A stretch of DNA of 8,603 nt, from contig CALBRY010000010.1 of the NCBI GenBank assembly GCA_937927665.1, positions 1-8,603 of the forward strand, in the 5' to 3' direction. Both the position numbers and the translations under genes were made by a program. This DNA comes from an uncultured Chloroflexota bacterium. Its GTDB lineage: Bacteria > Chloroflexota > Anaerolineae > Aggregatilineales > Phototrophicaceae. Below are positions 7,399 to 8,603 of this stretch, piece after piece. Position 1 is the first letter of the stretch. Each line of letters starts with the position of its first letter. Under the pieces are notes generated by a model. It made no database searches. It saw only the letters and a list, made by a program, of their open reading frames with translations, and was not told the DNA's origin.

Positions 7399-7404
7399 AT
7401 TATA
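7399..7404 (-). promoter_or_regulatory. -10 box (TATAAT) close to the M23 gene
   Basis: A perfect TATAAT lies 30 nt before the M23 start codon, giving a short leader from about 7392. The -35 region 16-18 nt upstream (around CATTAC) is poor, so it may be weak or need an activator. It is a second, proximal option to the promoter at 7572-7600. Confidence 0.45.
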
Positions 7405-7532
7405 GCGGATATTTTGGGGCGGTAATGCTGCTATCAGGTTTCCAGCCATTCCTAGCAGGCGAAATTCTACAGCGTCATGTGCGAAGGATACGAAACACCG
7501 CAGGAAAACAAGCTGAATTGGGGTATACGGGA

Positions 7533-7569
7533 GGGGGAAAGCTGGCAAAAATAAGCATTTCCAGCCCCC
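7533..7569 (-). other. Stem-loop at the predicted 5' end of the M23 transcript
   Basis: The arms are CCAGC (7561-7565) with GCTGG (7541-7545), continued past a 3-nt AAA bulge by CCCC (7566-7569) with GGGG (within 7533-7537). The loop is 15 nt. It begins where a transcript from the 7572-7600 promoter would start (about 7565), so it could be a 5'-end stabilising hairpin. There is no T-run directly after it on either strand, so I do not call it a terminator. Confidence 0.4.
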
Positions 7570-7571
7570 GC

Positions 7572-7600
7572 AATATAGCAGGTTTTTTCACGGAAATCAA
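7572..7600 (-). promoter_or_regulatory. Extended -10 promoter upstream of the M23 gene
   Basis: On the minus strand TTGATT (7600-7595, four of six to consensus) is followed after exactly 17 nt by TATATT (7577-7572, five of six), preceded by TGC, an extended -10 element. The predicted start is near 7565, giving a leader of about 195 nt before the M23 ATG. A perfect dyad ends one base upstream of the -35. Confidence 0.5.
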
Positions 7601-7626
7601 GCGGTTTTAAGGTTGCCCAAAACCGC
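7601..7626 (-). repeat. 26-bp dyad (8-bp arms) abutting the -35: activator site or terminator
   Basis: GCGGTTTT (7601-7608) and AAAACCGC (7619-7626) form a perfect inverted repeat around a 10-nt centre. Read on the minus strand it is followed by TTGATTT, a weak U-tract, so it could end the sigma-factor transcript 150 nt after its stop. It also ends right at the -35 of the promoter at 7572-7600, with its centre near -48 to -49, where activators commonly bind. The sequence does not separate the two readings. Confidence 0.5.
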
Positions 7627-7702
7627 CTGTCCTGAAAATCAAGCGCCAAGCACTGACGCTGAAAATCGTAGGCAAAGACCGAAAAAACTTACACTTGAGG
7701 AG

Positions 7703-7742
7703 ACTTGGGCGAGCGGAAACCTGTTGAATGACCCGCCCAAGT
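7703..7742 (-). terminator. Hairpin after the sigma-factor gene, possible terminator
   Basis: ACTTGGGCG (7703-7711) pairs perfectly with CGCCCAAGT (7734-7742) across a 22-nt loop, starting 37 nt after the sigma-factor stop codon. On the minus strand a run of six T (7688-7683) follows, but 14 nt after the stem, so this is not a textbook intrinsic terminator. It may be a weak terminator or a 3'-end stabilising structure. Confidence 0.42.
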
Positions 7743-7779
7743 ACCCCCAAACAATCGACCCGTCGTTCACGAGATGTTG

Positions 7780-8355
7780 TTATCCTGCAAGTTGTGTAAT
7801 GACAGTCTCGCGAAGCTGCCGCAGTCCTAGGCTTTTCTCCTTGCGTACCAGTTCTTCACGTATCCCCAAATGATCCGCGATTTCGCTGGTGGAATATCCG
7901 TATTCGTACAAGAGGATGATACGACTCCGCCGGGGTGGCAGTGTAACCAGCGCACTCCTGAGAACTTCGTATTCGCGCCACTTTTCGACGCTGTCGTGTT
8001 CTCCCGTCTCTTCCGTAATGTACTCGCTGAAATCATCGAGTGAAACACTGCCCGCGTCGCGTCTCGATGCTTCCATGATTTTGTACCATGCGATCTTCTT
8101 CAAGAACGCGGTAAACGGGATACTGCGATCCTCATATTGCCCGCGCTCCACCTTTTTGTATGCCGTGAGAAGCGTTTCCTGCAAGATTTCGTCATCATCC
8201 GCGTTCGTGCCATTACTCCATCGGATGAACTTGAGAACCGGTTCGCAGCCGCCTCGCGCTAACCATTCATCCCAGGCGATCAGCCGATCTTCTGGATTTG
8301 GATTGAACGTAGGCATGAACCGCCGGACATCAGCAGACATGAGAGTGAGTTGCAT
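7780..8355 (-). CDS. RNA polymerase sigma-70-family factor, ECF-like
   Basis: This 191-residue protein has the two-domain build of ECF sigma factors. Region 2 spans about 38-100, with the core-binding and -10-recognition helices including DDDEILQETLLTAYKKV (53-69) and FTAFLKKIAWYKIMEASRR (81-99). An acidic linker covers about 101-128. Region 4 (about 130-185) has LPPRRSRIILLYEYGYS (139-155) and the helix-turn-helix STSEIADHLGIREELVRKE (155-173). There is no room for region 1.1 or region 3. The ATG at 8355 is preceded at 8 nt by AGGAAGG, which decides the start over the in-frame Met6 and Met14. No anti-sigma factor gene follows, as the next gene is an M23 peptidase more than 400 nt away, so its control must lie elsewhere or at transcription. 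Its targets are unknown. The upstream region carries an SOS-like site and a long leader. Confidence 0.88.
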   Translation of the reverse strand: MQLTLMSADVRRFMPTFNPNPEDRLIAWDEWLARGGCEPVLKFIRWSNGTNADDDEILQETLLTAYKKVERGQYEDRSIPFTAFLKKIAWYKIMEASRRDAGSVSLDDFSEYITEETGEHDSVEKWREYEVLRSALVTLPPRRSRIILLYEYGYSTSEIADHLGIREELVRKEKSLGLRQLRETVITQLAG

Positions 8356-8363
8356 GAGCTAAA

Positions 8364-8370
8364 CCTTCCT
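8364..8370 (-). promoter_or_regulatory. Ribosome-binding site of the sigma-factor gene
   Basis: AGGAAGG on the minus strand, 8 nt before ATG 8355. It supports that start over the internal methionines. Confidence 0.6.
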
Positions 8371-8402
8371 GATGAAAAGAGGGTAAAGCGTTTTGACCCG
8401 CG

Positions 8403-8437
8403 CCTGTTCAGGACAAAGATGCGGTGTTCCTGTTCGG
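8403..8437. repeat. Direct repeat CCTGTTC(A)GG, two copies 26 bp apart
   Basis: CCTGTTCAGG (8403-8412) and CCTGTTCGG (8429-8437) on the plus strand lie in the leader of the sigma-factor gene. The first copy is also nearly self-complementary (CCTG-TT-CAGG). Two sites roughly 2.5 helical turns apart suit paired binding of a regulator, but they are short and could be chance. Confidence 0.3.
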
Positions 8438-8510
8438 TTGTTAAGGAGCGCGCCGCGTGGTCAGGAGGTGGGATAAAGAGACAGCAAACCTGACTGTGCG
8501 ACCATTCTTT

Positions 8511-8523
8511 TGCACGTCGTGCA
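8511..8523. repeat. 13-bp palindrome TGCACG-T-CGTGCA
   Basis: A perfect inverted repeat with 6-bp arms around one base lies in the leader region of the sigma-factor gene, 8 bp downstream (minus strand) of a TTGACA at 8537-8532. No -10 box stands at the right distance from that TTGACA. The palindrome could be an operator for a dimeric regulator or a small hairpin in the leader RNA. Confidence 0.4.
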
Positions 8524-8570
8524 GAGCTTTATGTCAACTGCATGCGATAGTGTGATGAGATTACGTCAAG

Positions 8571-8599
8571 ATCGTATCATGAGAACTATTGTTCTGCAA
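8571..8599 (-). promoter_or_regulatory. Candidate promoter of the sigma-factor gene with operator in its spacer
   Basis: On the minus strand TTGCAG (8599-8594) is followed after 17 nt by TACGAT (8576-8571), preceded by TGA, so it has the TGn of an extended -10 promoter. Both hexamers are imperfect (TTG matched in the -35, four of six in the -10). The predicted start is near 8564, leaving an untranslated leader of about 210 nt before ATG 8355. An SOS-type palindrome occupies the spacer. Confidence 0.42.
8583..8594. promoter_or_regulatory. GAAC-N4-GTTC site resembling a Gram-positive-type LexA (SOS) box
   Basis: GAAC-TATT-GTTC, extended to AGAAC/GTTCT at 8582-8595, fits the GAAC-N4-GTTC core bound by LexA of Bacillus and relatives; this site type is also known from Chloroflexota. 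I noticed no second copy in the window. It lies inside the spacer of the candidate promoter at 8571-8599, where a bound repressor would block polymerase. It could instead serve a gene beyond the window edge, or be chance. Confidence 0.42.
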
Positions 8600-8603
8600 G
8601 TAC

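Larger units (their letters stand above)
7369..7779. other. Gene-free intergenic region between sigma-factor and M23 genes
   Basis: About 410 bases hold no convincing gene. Short open frames on both strands lack good ribosome-binding sites and run across inverted repeats. The region contains, from the sigma-gene side, a 9-bp hairpin (7703-7742), the direct repeat CTGAAAATC (7632-7640 and 7659-7667), the direct repeat AAATCAAGCG (7594-7603 and 7636-7645), an 8-bp dyad (7601-7626), an extended -10 promoter (7572-7600), a stem-loop (7533-7569) and a proximal TATAAT (7399-7404). It is a candidate complex regulatory region or a structured leader for the M23 transcript. Confidence 0.6.

Noticed and set aside
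7392..7610. 72-residue plus-strand open frame
   Set aside because: No family resemblance and it runs antisense across the regulatory elements of the M23 gene.
7467..7649. 60-residue minus-strand open frame in the sigma/M23 intergenic region
   Set aside because: It runs through the promoter, the dyad and the stem-loop, and has no recognisable motif.
8235..8245. GAACCGGTTC palindrome inside the sigma-factor gene
   Set aside because: The half sites are only 2 nt apart, not the 4 nt of a LexA box, and it lies in coding sequence.
8529..8543. Tiny leader frame M-Q-L-T-stop, echoing the M-Q-L-T start of the sigma factor
   Set aside because: No ribosome-binding site, different codons from the gene start, and four residues are too few to rule out coincidence.

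Overview
All six complete genes in this window lie on the minus strand. The GC content is moderate, and the promoters look like ordinary sigma-70 promoters with TATAAT-type -10 boxes. The gene mix is a two-part MoxR/VWA system, a secreted M23 peptidase joined to a beta-propeller, a hydantoinase/oxoprolinase operon and an ECF-like sigma factor. Together with a GAAC-N4-GTTC SOS-type site, this fits a free-living environmental bacterium. Chloroflexota (Anaerolineae-like) is my best guess from protein style, but nothing here is diagnostic. There are no rRNAs, tRNAs, CRISPR arrays, insertion sequences or phage genes.

In the direction of transcription (high to low coordinates), the window opens with about 250 bases of leader and promoter sequence. 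An SOS-like palindrome sits there between a candidate -35 and -10. Next comes a 191-residue sigma-70-family factor (7780-8355). A gene-free region of about 410 bases follows (7369-7779). It is rich in inverted repeats and holds candidate terminators, an extended -10 promoter with a 26-bp dyad against its -35, and a second TATAAT box close to the next gene. That gene (5689-7368) encodes an exported M23 metallopeptidase with all catalytic residues, followed by a TolB/WD40-like beta-propeller.

A strong promoter (GTGACA-N18-TATAAT) then begins a compact operon. It encodes a MoxR-type AAA+ ATPase (4179-5582), a 239-residue protein of unknown function with a Pro/Ser-rich head and an acidic tail (3456-4175), and a protein that joins an HExxH putative metallopeptidase domain to a VWA domain with an intact MIDAS (1996-3459). 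Spacing is 3 nt between the first two genes and a 4-nt ATGA overlap between the last two, so the products probably work as one assembly. By analogy with other MoxR-VWA pairs, that would be ATP-driven remodelling or maturation of a client protein. The client is unknown.

After 29 nt, possibly with a promoter of its own, comes a hydantoinase A/oxoprolinase-type protein (11-1966). Its stop codon overlaps the start of a further gene cut by the window edge, most likely the HyuB partner subunit. The least understood parts are the 239-residue middle protein of the MoxR/VWA module and the structured intergenic regions around the sigma-factor gene.
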